Positions 36,006-43,878 of a stretch of DNA of 64,000 nucleotides are shown piece by piece (the first letter of the stretch is position 1; every line of letters starts with the position of its first letter). Origin of the DNA: CAZNPH01 sp964574985 (GTDB lineage Bacteria; Bacteroidota; Bacteroidia; Bacteroidales; SM23-62); contig CAZNPH010000006.1 in NCBI GenBank assembly GCA_964574985.1, positions 111,066-175,065 on the forward strand. The letters run 5' to 3'. Both the position numbers and the translations under genes were made by a program. The notes below the pieces were generated by a model, which saw nothing but the letters and a program-made list of their open reading frames with translations, was not told where the DNA came from and ran no database searches.

Positions 36006-37661
36006 ATGATCAGGCAGAATATGATCAAGTGCCTGGAAAAAAGCTTCAAACTCAACTGGAACCAAAGGGCGTTCAGTGATTACCAGGCAGATACCATTAC
36101 CTATTCCCGGGCAGCCATTCAGATACTCAGACTGCATTTGATCTTCGGGGAAGCAGGGATTCAAAAGGGCGACAAGATCGCCCTGATCGGCAAGAATTCA
36201 AAAAACTGGGCGATCATTTACCTGGCCGTCATAAGCTATGGTGCGGTCATCGTTCCCATACTTCCGGATTTCGGCAAAGACGATGTACACCATATCGTCA
36301 ACCATTCCGGTTCTTTGCTGTTATTCGTGGGAGAAGAGATTGTAAACAGACTGGATCCGGAGGAGATGAAATCGTTGAAAGGGATATTCAGAATACAGGA
36401 TCTGAAGATCCTTGAAGACAGGACAGGGAACGGACTTCCGGACGGGTCATCCGGGCGGCTGGACAGGAAATTTGAAGAAAAATACGGGCGTGGGTTCGGA
36501 CCGGATGATCTGAATTTTCAGGAAACAGGAAATGGAGAACTGGCAGAGATATCCTATACATCAGGGACCACCGGTTACTCAAAGGGGGTTATGTTGCAGT
36601 ACGACAGTTTGATGGCCAACATCATCTTTGCCCAGGATAACATGCCCCTGTTGCCCGGGGACAAGATTGTTTCCTTTCTGCCTCTGGCCCACTCCTACGG
36701 CTGTGCTTTTGAATTCCTTTTTCCCGTCACCCTGGGTTGCCATATTGTTTTCCTGACCAAAACCCCTTCTCCCAGGATCATCACCCGGGCTTTCCGGGAT
36801 ATCCGTCCCAGGCTGATCCTATCGGTACCCCTGGTCATCGAAAAGATCTATAAGAAACAGATCCTTCCGGTAACCAGAAAACCGGTCATCAGGGCCCTGC
36901 TTGCCATGCCCGGCATAAACCGTCTGTTGTACGGGAAGATCAGAAGGAAGATGAATGCCGTCTTCGGCGGCAATTTTCATGAGATCGTGATCGGCGGTGC
37001 GGCGCTCAGCCAGGAGGCGGAAGATTTTTTCCGGAAGATTGGATTGCCCATTACCGTAGGATACGGGATGACAGAATGCGGCCCGTTGATCAGCTATTCC
37101 AGCTGGAAAACCACAAAACCACGCTCGGCCGGCAGGCCGGTGAATACCCTGGAGGTCCGGATCGATTCCAGGGATGCTTTCCGGGAACCGGGTGAGATCA
37201 TGGTGCGGGGGGAGAATGTCATGGCCGGGTACTACAAAAATGAGAAAGCCACCCGGGAAGTGTTGGATGATGAGGGCTGGTTGAAGACCGGAGACCTCGG
37301 TGTGACCGACGAAGACGGATTCATTTTCATCCGGGGGAGAAGCAAGAGCATGATCCTGGGACCTTCCGGGCAAAATATCTACCCGGAAGAAGTGGAAGCC
37401 AGGATCAACAACCTGGAATTCGTGGCCGAATCGGTGGTGGTTGAGCGGGAGGGTAAACTGGTTGCCCTGATATTCCCGGATCAGGATGCCATGGAGAAAA
37501 AAGGCATCTCCCCGGATGATCTGCCTGCAATACTTGAAAAACATCGCAGGGATCTGAACAAACAAACCCCCTCGTTCATCAATGTGGCCGGATTCGACAT
37601 CCGGCAGGAGGAATTTGTGAAAACACCCAAAAAAAGCATCAAACGGTACCTGTATCAATAA
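36006..37661 (+). CDS. Long-chain fatty acid-CoA ligase-like AMP-forming synthetase
   Basis: A 551-residue adenylating enzyme of the ANL superfamily. The P-loop-like AMP motif is SYTSGTTGYSKGV near 182-194, followed by GYGMTECGPLISY near 352, the hinge GWLKTGDLGV-DEDGF near 425 and the catalytic C-terminal Lys in KTPKKSIKRYLYQ. It should activate a carboxylic acid, probably a fatty acid, to the acyl-CoA. A slightly short N-terminal domain is normal for the Bacteroidota forms. It follows the hybrid kinase by 11 bases and ispD follows it directly. Confidence 0.9.
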   Translation: MIRQNMIKCLEKSFKLNWNQRAFSDYQADTITYSRAAIQILRLHLIFGEAGIQKGDKIALIGKNSKNWAIIYLAVISYGAVIVPILPDFGKDDVHHIVNHSGSLLLFVGEEIVNRLDPEEMKSLKGIFRIQDLKILEDRTGNGLPDGSSGRLDRKFEEKYGRGFGPDDLNFQETGNGELAEISYTSGTTGYSKGVMLQYDSLMANIIFAQDNMPLLPGDKIVSFLPLAHSYGCAFEFLFPVTLGCHIVFLTKTPSPRIITRAFRDIRPRLILSVPLVIEKIYKKQILPVTRKPVIRALLAMPGINRLLYGKIRRKMNAVFGGNFHEIVIGGAALSQEAEDFFRKIGLPITVGYGMTECGPLISYSSWKTTKPRSAGRPVNTLEVRIDSRDAFREPGEIMVRGENVMAGYYKNEKATREVLDDEGWLKTGDLGVTDEDGFIFIRGRSKSMILGPSGQNIYPEEVEARINNLEFVAESVVVEREGKLVALIFPDQDAMEKKGISPDDLPAILEKHRRDLNKQTPSFINVAGFDIRQEEFVKTPKKSIKRYLYQ

Positions 37662-37669
37662 AAAAATAC

Positions 37670-38317
37670 GTGATCATCGTAGCTGCCGGAAAAGGCCTGC
37701 GGATGGGCAGCCAATTGCCCAAACAATTCCTTGAACTGAAAGGCAGGCCTTTGCTCATGCATACAATGGATGTTTTTGTACGATATCCGGAACCCTGTGA
37801 AATTATTCTGGTGCTCTCCCGGGAGCATGTAATCACCTGGAAGGAACTTTGTCAAAAACACCGGTTCACACCGGATCATCTGGTGGTAACCGGCGGACCG
37901 GCACGCGGCCATTCGGTCCGCAACGGCCTGGCCAGGGTGGATCGAAATGCACTGGTGGCTGTCCATGACGGGGTGAGGCCCCTGGTTAGCCATGAAACCA
38001 TATCACGTTGTTTTGCCATGGCTGCAAAAAAAGGTTCTGCGGTGCCCTGCCTGTCTTCCGGGGAGTCGGTCAGACTCGTACAGGGAAACGAGAATATTCC
38101 CCTTGAACGGGAACGGGTCAAGTTGATCCAGACCCCCCAGATTTTTCAGTCAACCTTGCTGAAAGAAGCCTATGAAAAAGGTTTCCGGGAAGATTGTACG
38201 GACGATGCTGGCATTTATGAATCACAGGGACATACAATATGGCTGGCCGAAGGAAACCGGGAAAACATCAAGATCACCGGCAGAAATGATCTTCTTTTTG
38301 CCGAAACCCTGCTTTGA
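37670..38317 (+). CDS. ispD: 2-C-methyl-D-erythritol 4-phosphate cytidylyltransferase
   Basis: A 215-residue enzyme of the MEP isoprenoid pathway that makes CDP-methylerythritol. The nucleotide loop VAAGKGLRMGSQLPKQF lies at 4-20, VHDGVRPLV near 102 and TDDAGIYE near 182; all catalytic residues of the family are present. The annotated start is GTG at 37670. However, the four codons upstream, ATA-AAA-AAA-TAC, would restore the usual IKKY-VIIVAAGKG opening, with the ATA overlapping the previous stop as ATAA; see findings. The stop codon directly abuts the stop of the convergent GIN-domain gene. Confidence 0.93.
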   Translation: MIIVAAGKGLRMGSQLPKQFLELKGRPLLMHTMDVFVRYPEPCEIILVLSREHVITWKELCQKHRFTPDHLVVTGGPARGHSVRNGLARVDRNALVAVHDGVRPLVSHETISRCFAMAAKKGSAVPCLSSGESVRLVQGNENIPLERERVKLIQTPQIFQSTLLKEAYEKGFREDCTDDAGIYESQGHTIWLAEGNRENIKITGRNDLLFAETLL

Positions 38318-39019
38318 TCATTCCACTTTGTAGGTTTTGAGGATCTCGCCGGCCAGGGAAGTATTCAGGTGCTTTTCCTCCGGGTCCCCTATGTATCCTA
38401 CAAATCCTTTAAGTTTTGCATCGGCTTCCAGGGAATGGTTTGCGGTCACCTTGACCTTTCCTCCTGAACTGGCCCTGGCCACCGTATCTTCACAGTCCAG
38501 GCCGTAGGCCGAATAGGTACCTGCCGAACCTGCTTCCACCTGCTGTGAACGGGTGGTGCCGGCAAGGACAATGATGCTTCCGTGAACCACCCTGGCAGTG
38601 ATGTGTTCCAGCCGTACCCTGAGACTGATCTCTCCCCCCTTGTCGGCCAGCAGATCGAGCTCATCGGACCAGAAAAGCTCATCGGACCATACGGTGGCCT
38701 GTCCGGCAGCGTGCAGGGATTGAAGATCGGTGTATGTTACACGGACCATAACCTCTGCATCGGAATAATCACCGGTTTTCAACCTGAGGTCCAGGGTTTG
38801 TTCGTCCACGCCGGACAGCACATGGTCCGGTGTGGTATTTTCAACACGGATATCCAGGGATTCTTTCTTACCGGCTACCAGTTCAAGGTCAATATCCCCC
38901 TGGACGAATATTTTGCTGAACGCACCCGGTTCGCGGATTTCGGTCTTCTGGGAAAAAGTGTGCAGGGAAAAGCAGACTGTCAAAACAGGCAGCATAAGAT
39001 ATATCAGGATCTTTTTCAT
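38318..39019 (-). CDS. Exported GIN-domain (DUF2807) protein
   Basis: A 233-residue protein with a signal peptide (about 1-24, ending HTFSQ) and a right-handed beta-helix-like GIN domain (about 30-215). Repeating short strands such as FSKIFVQGDIDLELVAGKK and TDLQSLHAAGQATVWSDELF are typical of head-GIN proteins. A small tandem repeat (WSDELFWSDELDL) sits in the middle. These are abundant in Bacteroidota, exported to the periplasm or surface, and have no known activity. A candidate -7 element lies at 39045-39052. Confidence 0.88.
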   Translation of the reverse strand: MKKILIYLMLPVLTVCFSLHTFSQKTEIREPGAFSKIFVQGDIDLELVAGKKESLDIRVENTTPDHVLSGVDEQTLDLRLKTGDYSDAEVMVRVTYTDLQSLHAAGQATVWSDELFWSDELDLLADKGGEISLRVRLEHITARVVHGSIIVLAGTTRSQQVEAGSAGTYSAYGLDCEDTVARASSGGKVKVTANHSLEADAKLKGFVGYIGDPEEKHLNTSLAGEILKTYKVE

Positions 39020-39044
39020 ATCCGGGTTTTTTCATTTCTCCAGA

Positions 39045-39077
39045 CAAAGTTACCGTATTTCCGGGAAAATCATGCAA
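39045..39077 (-). promoter_or_regulatory. Candidate promoter for the GIN-domain gene
   Basis: Minus-strand TAACTTTG (39045-39052) matches the -7 consensus, and TTG (39075-39077) lies 22 bases upstream, slightly more than the usual 19-21. The -7 element is 26 bases from the start at 39019. Confidence 0.4.
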
Positions 39078-39112
39078 GAATTCCATGAACCATTTCCGGG
39101 ATCGCTTTTGCT

Positions 39113-39307
39113 TTGATCGGACTGTCCATTCCGTCTCTCCGCCATGCAGATTGCTGGCACCATCCGGACCGCCCTGTTCGGCCGGGAAATCTCGGACTCC
39201 TGCCGTTGGCGGTCGGACTCACATTTTCAACCTTCCTGACCCTGGTGATACAGATCAGGCTTGCACGGCTGGCCGGCAACGGCCACCGGATACAGAAAGA
39301 TGGTTAA
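39113..39307 (+). pseudogene. Probable remnant of an RND efflux pump C-terminus
   Basis: In the 356-base gap between the GIN gene and the LapA gene, one frame reads LGLLPLAVGLTFSTFLTLVI (39191-39250). This combines two motifs from the end of HAE/CzcA-type RND pumps, the GLLPLA-G loop and the GLTFSTFLTL helix, which in intact pumps are separated by about 20 residues. Here the intervening part seems deleted and the flanks are not recognisable, so this is read as a decayed fragment with no start and no function. Nothing else is visible in the gap. The match is made from memory of the family. Confidence 0.4.
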
Positions 39308-39375
39308 AATGATGGACCCCCATTTGATTTTTCTGAATATTTTGCGTAAACTGCCCATGAAATAAGTCAGACAAC

Positions 39376-39687
39376 ATGCAACGCATATTTATCCTGGTCA
39401 TTTTGCTGATCCTGGTGATCGTGATCTTTGCCCTGCAAAACAGCAGTGATGTGGATGTACAATTATGGTTTTGGCAAATCGAATCTTCCCTGGGGCTCCT
39501 GTTGCTGATCTCATTCAGTATCGGGGCCATCCTGGGCATGCTGATATCCTATCCGTTGATCGTGAAGAAAAACAAGTTGCTCAGGCAAAGGGACCGCAGG
39601 GTCAAGGAATTGCTTGAAAAGATCGAAATGGGTTCGGGAGAACCTCCCCTGAGAAATGAATTCGAAGATCTTGAAAAAACCGATTAA
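39376..39687 (+). CDS. LapA-domain membrane protein
   Basis: A 103-residue protein of the LapA (DUF1049) family: two membrane helices (about 4-22, IFILVILLILVIVIFALQN, and 39-62) separated by the typical NSSDVDVQLWFWQ loop, then a charged cytoplasmic helix. LapA in Enterobacteria works with LapB in controlling lipopolysaccharide synthesis, but single LapA-like proteins in Bacteroidota are uncharacterised. Its last four bases overlap the convergent rhodanese gene. Confidence 0.85.
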   Translation: MQRIFILVILLILVIVIFALQNSSDVDVQLWFWQIESSLGLLLLISFSIGAILGMLISYPLIVKKNKLLRQRDRRVKELLEKIEMGSGEPPLRNEFEDLEKTD

Positions 39688-40109
39688 TCGGAACAGGGAC
39701 GGCGGATCCTTTTTTTGTCTACAGGATAGCCTGCCCGTTCCCACTGCCTGAGTCCGCCCCGCAGGTCATATACTTCCAGGAATCCTTCTCCGGCCAGTAT
39801 CTTGCAGGCGGTTGTACTCCGGTAGTCATCCCGGCAATATACGAATAAAGGCTGTTCCCTGTCCAGGGTGTCGGCAATGCTGAGAAGCTTCTCCGAACGG
39901 GGCGCATGCACGGCTCCCGGGATCCTTTTTCTTCCGTATTCATGGCAGGTCTGTGTGTCCAGGATCACTTCATTCTGAGCCAGATTCATGCGGATATAGA
40001 ATGTATCCGCTCCCACGGTCAGGTATTCTTTTGACCGGACGGCGGCTTGTCCGTGCATACCTGGCCGGGGGAAGCAGCATATTATCAGAAAAGCCCAAAT
40101 AAACTTCAT
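39684..40109 (-). CDS. Exported rhodanese-like protein
   Basis: A 141-residue protein with a signal peptide (about 1-21, ending MHGQA) and one rhodanese domain. The catalytic Cys sits in the loop VYCRDDYRSTTA (near 93-104) and the CH2A-like start is VILDTQTCHEYGRKRIPGAV near 43. It may transfer sulfane sulfur in the periplasm. Start at 40109 gives the clean signal peptide; a longer reading to 40208 is unlikely. It follows the NifX-like gene by 28 bases and may be co-transcribed with the MinD/NifX cluster, which would suit a sulfur-cluster context. Confidence 0.85.
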   Translation of the reverse strand: MKFIWAFLIICCFPRPGMHGQAAVRSKEYLTVGADTFYIRMNLAQNEVILDTQTCHEYGRKRIPGAVHAPRSEKLLSIADTLDREQPLFVYCRDDYRSTTACKILAGEGFLEVYDLRGGLRQWERAGYPVDKKRIRRPCSD

Positions 40110-40137
40110 AGGGAGATGTTTGTTCCCCGGCCCGGAC

Positions 40138-40473
40138 TTACCAACTTTTCTCGAGTTTACCGTCTTTGAATTCCTCATAGGCTTCCCGGACCGTGCCTGA
40201 ACCGGCAAGATAAACAGGAATGCCTGCCTGACGGATCATTTCGGATGCCTTGGGGCCGATATTGCCTGTAATGATGGCATCCGGTTTTTCCCGGATGACC
40301 AGTTGGGCGGACTGTGTGCCGGCACCATGGGGTGCCTGCATGTTGTCGTCGTTGGGGATCCATCCGGACTTGCCGGATTCTTCGTCGAAGACCAGAAATC
40401 CGCCTGCACGCCCGAATTTCATGTCCAGCGCAGCATCAAAACTTTCTCCTTCTGATGTAAAGACAATTCTCAT
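40138..40473 (-). CDS. NifX/NafY-like (Nitro_FeMo-Co domain) protein
   Basis: A 111-residue single-domain protein of the dinitrogenase iron-molybdenum cofactor binding family. The order MRIVFTSEGESFDAALD, FGRAGGFLVFD, PDAIITGNIGPKA and the final helix AYEEFKDGKLEKS fit well. No nitrogenase genes are present; in anaerobes such small proteins occur with ferredoxin-bearing MinD ATPases, as in the orange-protein (ORP) system of Desulfovibrio, where the family member binds a mixed Mo-Cu sulfide cluster. It lies 10 bases after the second ATPase gene. Confidence 0.88.
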   Translation of the reverse strand: MRIVFTSEGESFDAALDMKFGRAGGFLVFDEESGKSGWIPNDDNMQAPHGAGTQSAQLVIREKPDAIITGNIGPKASEMIRQAGIPVYLAGSGTVREAYEEFKDGKLEKSW

Positions 40474-40483
40474 TTGAAAATAT

Positions 40484-41356
40484 TTACGTTGAATAATCCA
40501 TGATCTTTTCCCAGAAATCCCTGAAAAGCTTTTGATAGGAGCTGCTAATCTCCACCATGGCCTTTCCCCGGGACATGCTTTCTGTCACCACCTGATCGTA
40601 AGGAATCTCTCCGATGATCTGCAATTCCTTTTTCCGGCAAAAATCCCGGATCGAACGGGTAGAATCCGGATTCAGGTCCGATTTGTTGATGACAATGCCG
40701 CAAGGTATGGAAAATTTATCAGCAATTGAGAAGATTCTTTGCAGATCATGGAATCCGGAAACGGTGGATTCGGTGACTACCAGTGCATAATCCGCTCCGG
40801 ACAAAGCGGAAATCACAGGGCATCCGATGCCCGGCGGACCGTCAATCAGCAAAATGTCCGCCCGGTTGCTTTTACTGAAATTCCTGGCTTCGTTTTTGGT
40901 TTTGAACACCAGTTTCCCTGAATTGTCCGCCCCGGGATTCAGTTGTGCGTGAAACATGGTTTGGCCCGACCGGGTTTGGGATACCATAAAAGTCCCCACG
41001 GCAGGTGTTTTTATGCTGATCGCATTTTCCGGGCAAACGTGGGCGCAATAACCACATCCTTCGCAGGAAAGTTCATTGATTTTCACTGCTCGGTCGGCCA
41101 GACTTATCGCCCGGTAATTGCATACATCTTCGCAAATCCCGCACAGGGTACAGCTAGCCTGGTCGATTTCCGGCAGGAAACCGCTGTAAAATGTTTCTTT
41201 CTTCGAAGAGGTGGGGGAAAGGATCAGGGGAAGATTGGAAGCCTCCACGTCACAGTCCGCCACCAGGATCCCGTTTTTTGCCGTCAGGGCCAGCGCGGCG
41301 GCTACCGACGTTTTTCCTGTTCCTCCTTTTCCTGATATGATTACAATTTCTCTCAA
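40484..41356 (-). CDS. MinD/Mrp-type ATPase with 2[4Fe-4S] ferredoxin insert
   Basis: A 290-residue SIMIBI ATPase. The deviant Walker A SGKGGTGKTSVAA is at 7-19, and ILLIDGPPGIGCPV (Walker B/switch) near 168. Inserted at about 65-110 are two ferredoxin motifs, CTLCGICEDVC and CEGCGYCAHVCPENA. This architecture is that of the MRP/ORP ATPases thought to handle metal clusters or cell positioning. Its start overlaps the stop of a paralogue (ATGA), so the two are coupled and may form a heterodimer. Confidence 0.92.
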   Translation of the reverse strand: MREIVIISGKGGTGKTSVAAALALTAKNGILVADCDVEASNLPLILSPTSSKKETFYSGFLPEIDQASCTLCGICEDVCNYRAISLADRAVKINELSCEGCGYCAHVCPENAISIKTPAVGTFMVSQTRSGQTMFHAQLNPGADNSGKLVFKTKNEARNFSKSNRADILLIDGPPGIGCPVISALSGADYALVVTESTVSGFHDLQRIFSIADKFSIPCGIVINKSDLNPDSTRSIRDFCRKKELQIIGEIPYDQVVTESMSRGKAMVEISSSYQKLFRDFWEKIMDYST

Positions 41357-42219
41357 AGGGCCGTGGTTATGTTTTGATGCAATTCGGACATGTATTTTTC
41401 GAACGCCTGTCCGGGTCCGGTTACCAGTTTTCCGCCCGCGTACTTCCCGGCGTATTCCCTGTCATGGGGGATCCTTGACAGTACGGGGATCTTGTTCCGG
41501 GTGCAAAATATTTCGGTGTCCCTGTTTCCGATGCCGTACTTGTTGATGACCACCCCGAATTTTTTATGCAGGTATTTCATGACATCGAAGGACAATTGAA
41601 GATCATGCAAGCCGAAGGGAGTAGGTTCGGTGACCAGAACGACATAATCTGCATCCTTTGTCGCTTCAATAACCGAACAGGACGTACCCGGCGGGGAATC
41701 CAGCAGGACGGTGGCATCCGGGCCCGATTGCCCGGTGATGTATTCCTTGAGTTTTCCGATCAGGAAAACACCCGAAGGTTCGCCGGTGATCAGACGGCCT
41801 TCGAAAAAATCCAGCTTATCTGACCGGAAATGGGTGATTTGCCCGGTGGGATATGGTTGCATCCCGATGGCGCGGTCAGGGCATACGCGGGCACAAACTT
41901 CGCAGGAATGGCATAATTCAGGAAAGACCTTTACCCGGTCTTCCAGCAGCGCAAGTGCATTGAAATTGCATTTTTCGGCACACAGACTGCACAGGGTGCA
42001 TTTTCCCTGATCCACCACGGGTACCTGGCGGCACACCGGGAAACGGGCAATCTGCTCAAGGTTCATGAATAACCCCGAATTGGGTTCTTCCACATCAAGG
42101 TCTCCGAGGACCACACCACCGGGGACAGCATTCTGATTACTCAGCCATTCAGCGAAATTGGTGGCCACAAAGGTTTTTCCGGTCCCGCCCTTTCCGCTGG
42201 CAATTGCTATCCTGATCAT
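41353..42219 (-). CDS. MinD/Mrp-type ATPase with 2[4Fe-4S] ferredoxin insert (paralogue)
   Basis: A 288-residue paralogue of the downstream ATPase. Walker A SGKGGTGKTFVATN is at 8-21 and VLLDSPPGTSCSV near 172. Ferredoxin motifs CTLCSLCAEKC and CHSCEVCARVCPDRA fill about 72-118. Members of this pair in Desulfovibrio (orp genes) associate with the ORP metalloprotein. It overlaps its neighbours by four bases on each side (DUF89 gene upstream, second ATPase downstream). Confidence 0.92.
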   Translation of the reverse strand: MIRIAIASGKGGTGKTFVATNFAEWLSNQNAVPGGVVLGDLDVEEPNSGLFMNLEQIARFPVCRQVPVVDQGKCTLCSLCAEKCNFNALALLEDRVKVFPELCHSCEVCARVCPDRAIGMQPYPTGQITHFRSDKLDFFEGRLITGEPSGVFLIGKLKEYITGQSGPDATVLLDSPPGTSCSVIEATKDADYVVLVTEPTPFGLHDLQLSFDVMKYLHKKFGVVINKYGIGNRDTEIFCTRNKIPVLSRIPHDREYAGKYAGGKLVTGPGQAFEKYMSELHQNITTAL

Positions 42220-43076
42220 CTTCCGGCTTTTTTTGAATGCGCGGGATTATGCAGGACCAGGGGCGTTCCCTTGGGGATGCTCAGTATCCGGGCGATCACT
42301 TCACATTTGATCATCAGCAGGAAATAAATATTGTCCGGTTCATTCAGCAATCCTTCCAGATTCCCCTGCCCCTTGGAAATGATCAAATCTGCATTCCGGT
42401 ATGCCCTGAGAAAATCTTCATTGACGCGTGATAAAAGTGTGGAGGGATCGCCGTTCCCGTTGGTGATCACCCGGGCGACTTCATGCATGCCTGTCATATC
42501 GGCGTCTTCCATGGTGGCGTCGTTGATGACCGGTTTGCCTCTGACCGCGTAGACCACTTCCGGATGTTCCATGGTTTCGATCAGGAGTTTGTCCATGACG
42601 ATCTCACCGGCATTGTCCCCGATAAATAAAAGTTTTTTCGATTTGCGGATTTCCTTCCTGAGCCGGGGGGTGTCGTCTGTATCCGGTGTGGCGCACAGGA
42701 CCTGCTCAATGGTATGGTCAATGTCAATATCATGACCGGGCACAAAATCGATGATGTTCCCGGCAATGGCCATGCGAATGGCCGTTTCCAGAGGATCCCC
42801 GGAATTTCTGACCCGCTCCCGGAAATGCTCATAGTGATTCATCAGCAGTGTATTGTATCTCCTTTTTTGTCCGGCATAAGGGTCTGTCCCTAGGAATTCA
42901 TTCAGGATGCCATGTACTTTGGTGGCAAATTCGGGGGATGAACCCTCAATGTCCTCGGGGCACAGGGACCGGATCAGTTTTTTCAGGACCTGGTTTTGCG
43001 CTGCCGGATCGGAAATGTGTTTGTTCAGTAATTTTTCGAAATTCCTGATCTGGCAAAAAAAACAAGCTTGCTCCAT
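42216..43076 (-). CDS. DUF89/ARMT1-like protein
   Basis: A 286-residue protein of the DUF89 family (metal-dependent carbohydrate-phosphate phosphatase fold, as in human ARMT1). An N-terminal Cys pair ACFFCQIRNF begins a helical cap; the active-site-like FIGDNAGEIVMDKLLIE near 157, VRGKPVINDATMEDADM near 186 and DLIISKGQGNLEGLL near 237 carry the Asp/Asn metal ligands. The small archaeal-type members with an N-terminal CxxC occur beside MinD/NifX genes in anaerobes; the substrate here is unknown. It overlaps the ATPase start by four bases. Confidence 0.88.
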   Translation of the reverse strand: MEQACFFCQIRNFEKLLNKHISDPAAQNQVLKKLIRSLCPEDIEGSSPEFATKVHGILNEFLGTDPYAGQKRRYNTLLMNHYEHFRERVRNSGDPLETAIRMAIAGNIIDFVPGHDIDIDHTIEQVLCATPDTDDTPRLRKEIRKSKKLLFIGDNAGEIVMDKLLIETMEHPEVVYAVRGKPVINDATMEDADMTGMHEVARVITNGNGDPSTLLSRVNEDFLRAYRNADLIISKGQGNLEGLLNEPDNIYFLLMIKCEVIARILSIPKGTPLVLHNPAHSKKAGR

Positions 43077-43100
43077 ATTCAGTGAAGAATTGAGAGAAAA

Positions 43101-43442
43101 TCAGTGGTCACAGTAATTGGAAGAGGTTTGAAGCCTGCCCTTCAGAAAATCCTCCACGATCTTTTCCGCAGGCTCAAAAGGCGCACCGGTATGCACATTG
43201 ACGCCATGGCGCTGAAAAAGGTCGATGGCCCGTTGGCCGATCCCGCCGGCGATCAGATCAGTCACTCCCAGGCCGTGGATCCATCGGGGAAGGATCCCGG
43301 GTTCATGTTGCGGGGGTGACAGGACCTGCTTGCCGGCTACCTCGTTTTCCCTGATTTCGAAAACATGGAACTGGCGGCAATGGCCGAAATGTGCGCTCAG
43401 GATCCCGTCATCGGCTGGAATGGCAATTTTCCCTTCTTTCAT
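43101..43442 (-). CDS. NifX-like (Nitro_FeMo-Co domain) protein
   Basis: A 113-residue second member of the FeMo-cofactor-binding family in this cluster. KIAIPADDGILSAHFGHC opens the domain with the conserved HFGHC ligand-like motif, and GVTDLIAGGIGQRAIDLF (near 60-77) is the family core. It differs clearly from the copy at 40138, which lacks the HFGHC Cys/His. It overlaps the Gly/Arg-rich gene by four bases and precedes the DUF89 gene by 24. Confidence 0.9.
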   Translation of the reverse strand: MKEGKIAIPADDGILSAHFGHCRQFHVFEIRENEVAGKQVLSPPQHEPGILPRWIHGLGVTDLIAGGIGQRAIDLFQRHGVNVHTGAPFEPAEKIVEDFLKGRLQTSSNYCDH

Positions 43443-43840
43443 GATTCGCTCTTTTTTTCCTGTTCCTCAGACGGTCCGGATCTCCAGTCGGGATCCCAAT
43501 ACGGACCGGGTCCGGGGCCAAATCCCCGGCCTCCGGATTCCCAACCTCTGCCAGGCCCGGGGCCCCAACCCATGCCACCTCTGAATCTCCGGCCTCTGCC
43601 GGGACCACGTCCCCGGCCTCTGCCGGGACCACGTCCCCGGCCCATTCCGCCTCCTCTTACCGGGCCGTAACCGTATCCATATCCGTACGCCTGGCCTGCC
43701 CTGTAACCGGAAGGCCGGCGGGGGGGATTTTCCTGATTTTTATCGTCTTTGTCTCCGGTGTTTTGAGGGCCACAATATCCATAGCCCCATCCGGTTTGCG
43801 GTCCTCCACCGTAAGGACCTGTTCCGTCAAATCCTGGCAT
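43439..43840 (-). CDS. Gly/Arg/Pro-rich small protein (DUF5320-like)
   Basis: A 133-residue low-complexity protein: MPGFDGTGPYGGGPQTGWGY at the start, then Tyr-Gly repeats, an Arg-Gly-Pro block (43589-43636 on DNA) and an acidic C-terminus. The MPGFDGTGP opening is that of DUF5320 proteins, which accompany NifX/MinD genes in archaea and anaerobic bacteria. The function is unknown; the compositional block may bind nucleic acid or metal clusters. It heads the operon, whose -7 element and palindromic operator lie just upstream. It shares a 4-base overlap with the NifX-like gene. Confidence 0.8.
   Translation of the reverse strand: MPGFDGTGPYGGGPQTGWGYGYCGPQNTGDKDDKNQENPPRRPSGYRAGQAYGYGYGYGPVRGGGMGRGRGPGRGRGRGPGRGRRFRGGMGWGPGPGRGWESGGRGFGPGPGPYWDPDWRSGPSEEQEKKSES
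43589..43636 (-). repeat. 24-bp perfect tandem repeat in the Gly/Arg-rich gene
   Basis: Two identical copies of a 24-base unit (43589-43612 and 43613-43636) with a partial third copy starting at 43637. Each encodes an eight-residue GRGPGRGR-type block, so copy number can change without shifting the frame. Confidence 0.9.
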
Positions 43841-43870
43841 GATGAATTCTTTTTTAATAAAACATTTTTA

Positions 43871-43878
43871 CAAAGATA
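43871..43878 (-). promoter_or_regulatory. -7 element for the MinD/NifX cluster
   Basis: Minus-strand TATCTTTG matches the Bacteroidota -7 consensus. It lies 31 bases before the ATG at 43840 and shares three bases with the palindrome at 43876-43897, so a protein bound there would block the polymerase. Confidence 0.55.

Noticed and set aside
40138..43442. Nitrogenase accessory cluster
   Set aside because: NifX-domain proteins are present, but no nifHDK, nifB or nifE/N genes; the ferredoxin-MinD context fits the ORP type better.
43560..43700. CRISPR-like repeat array
   Set aside because: The repeats are back to back without spacers and encode an Arg-Gly-Pro block in frame.
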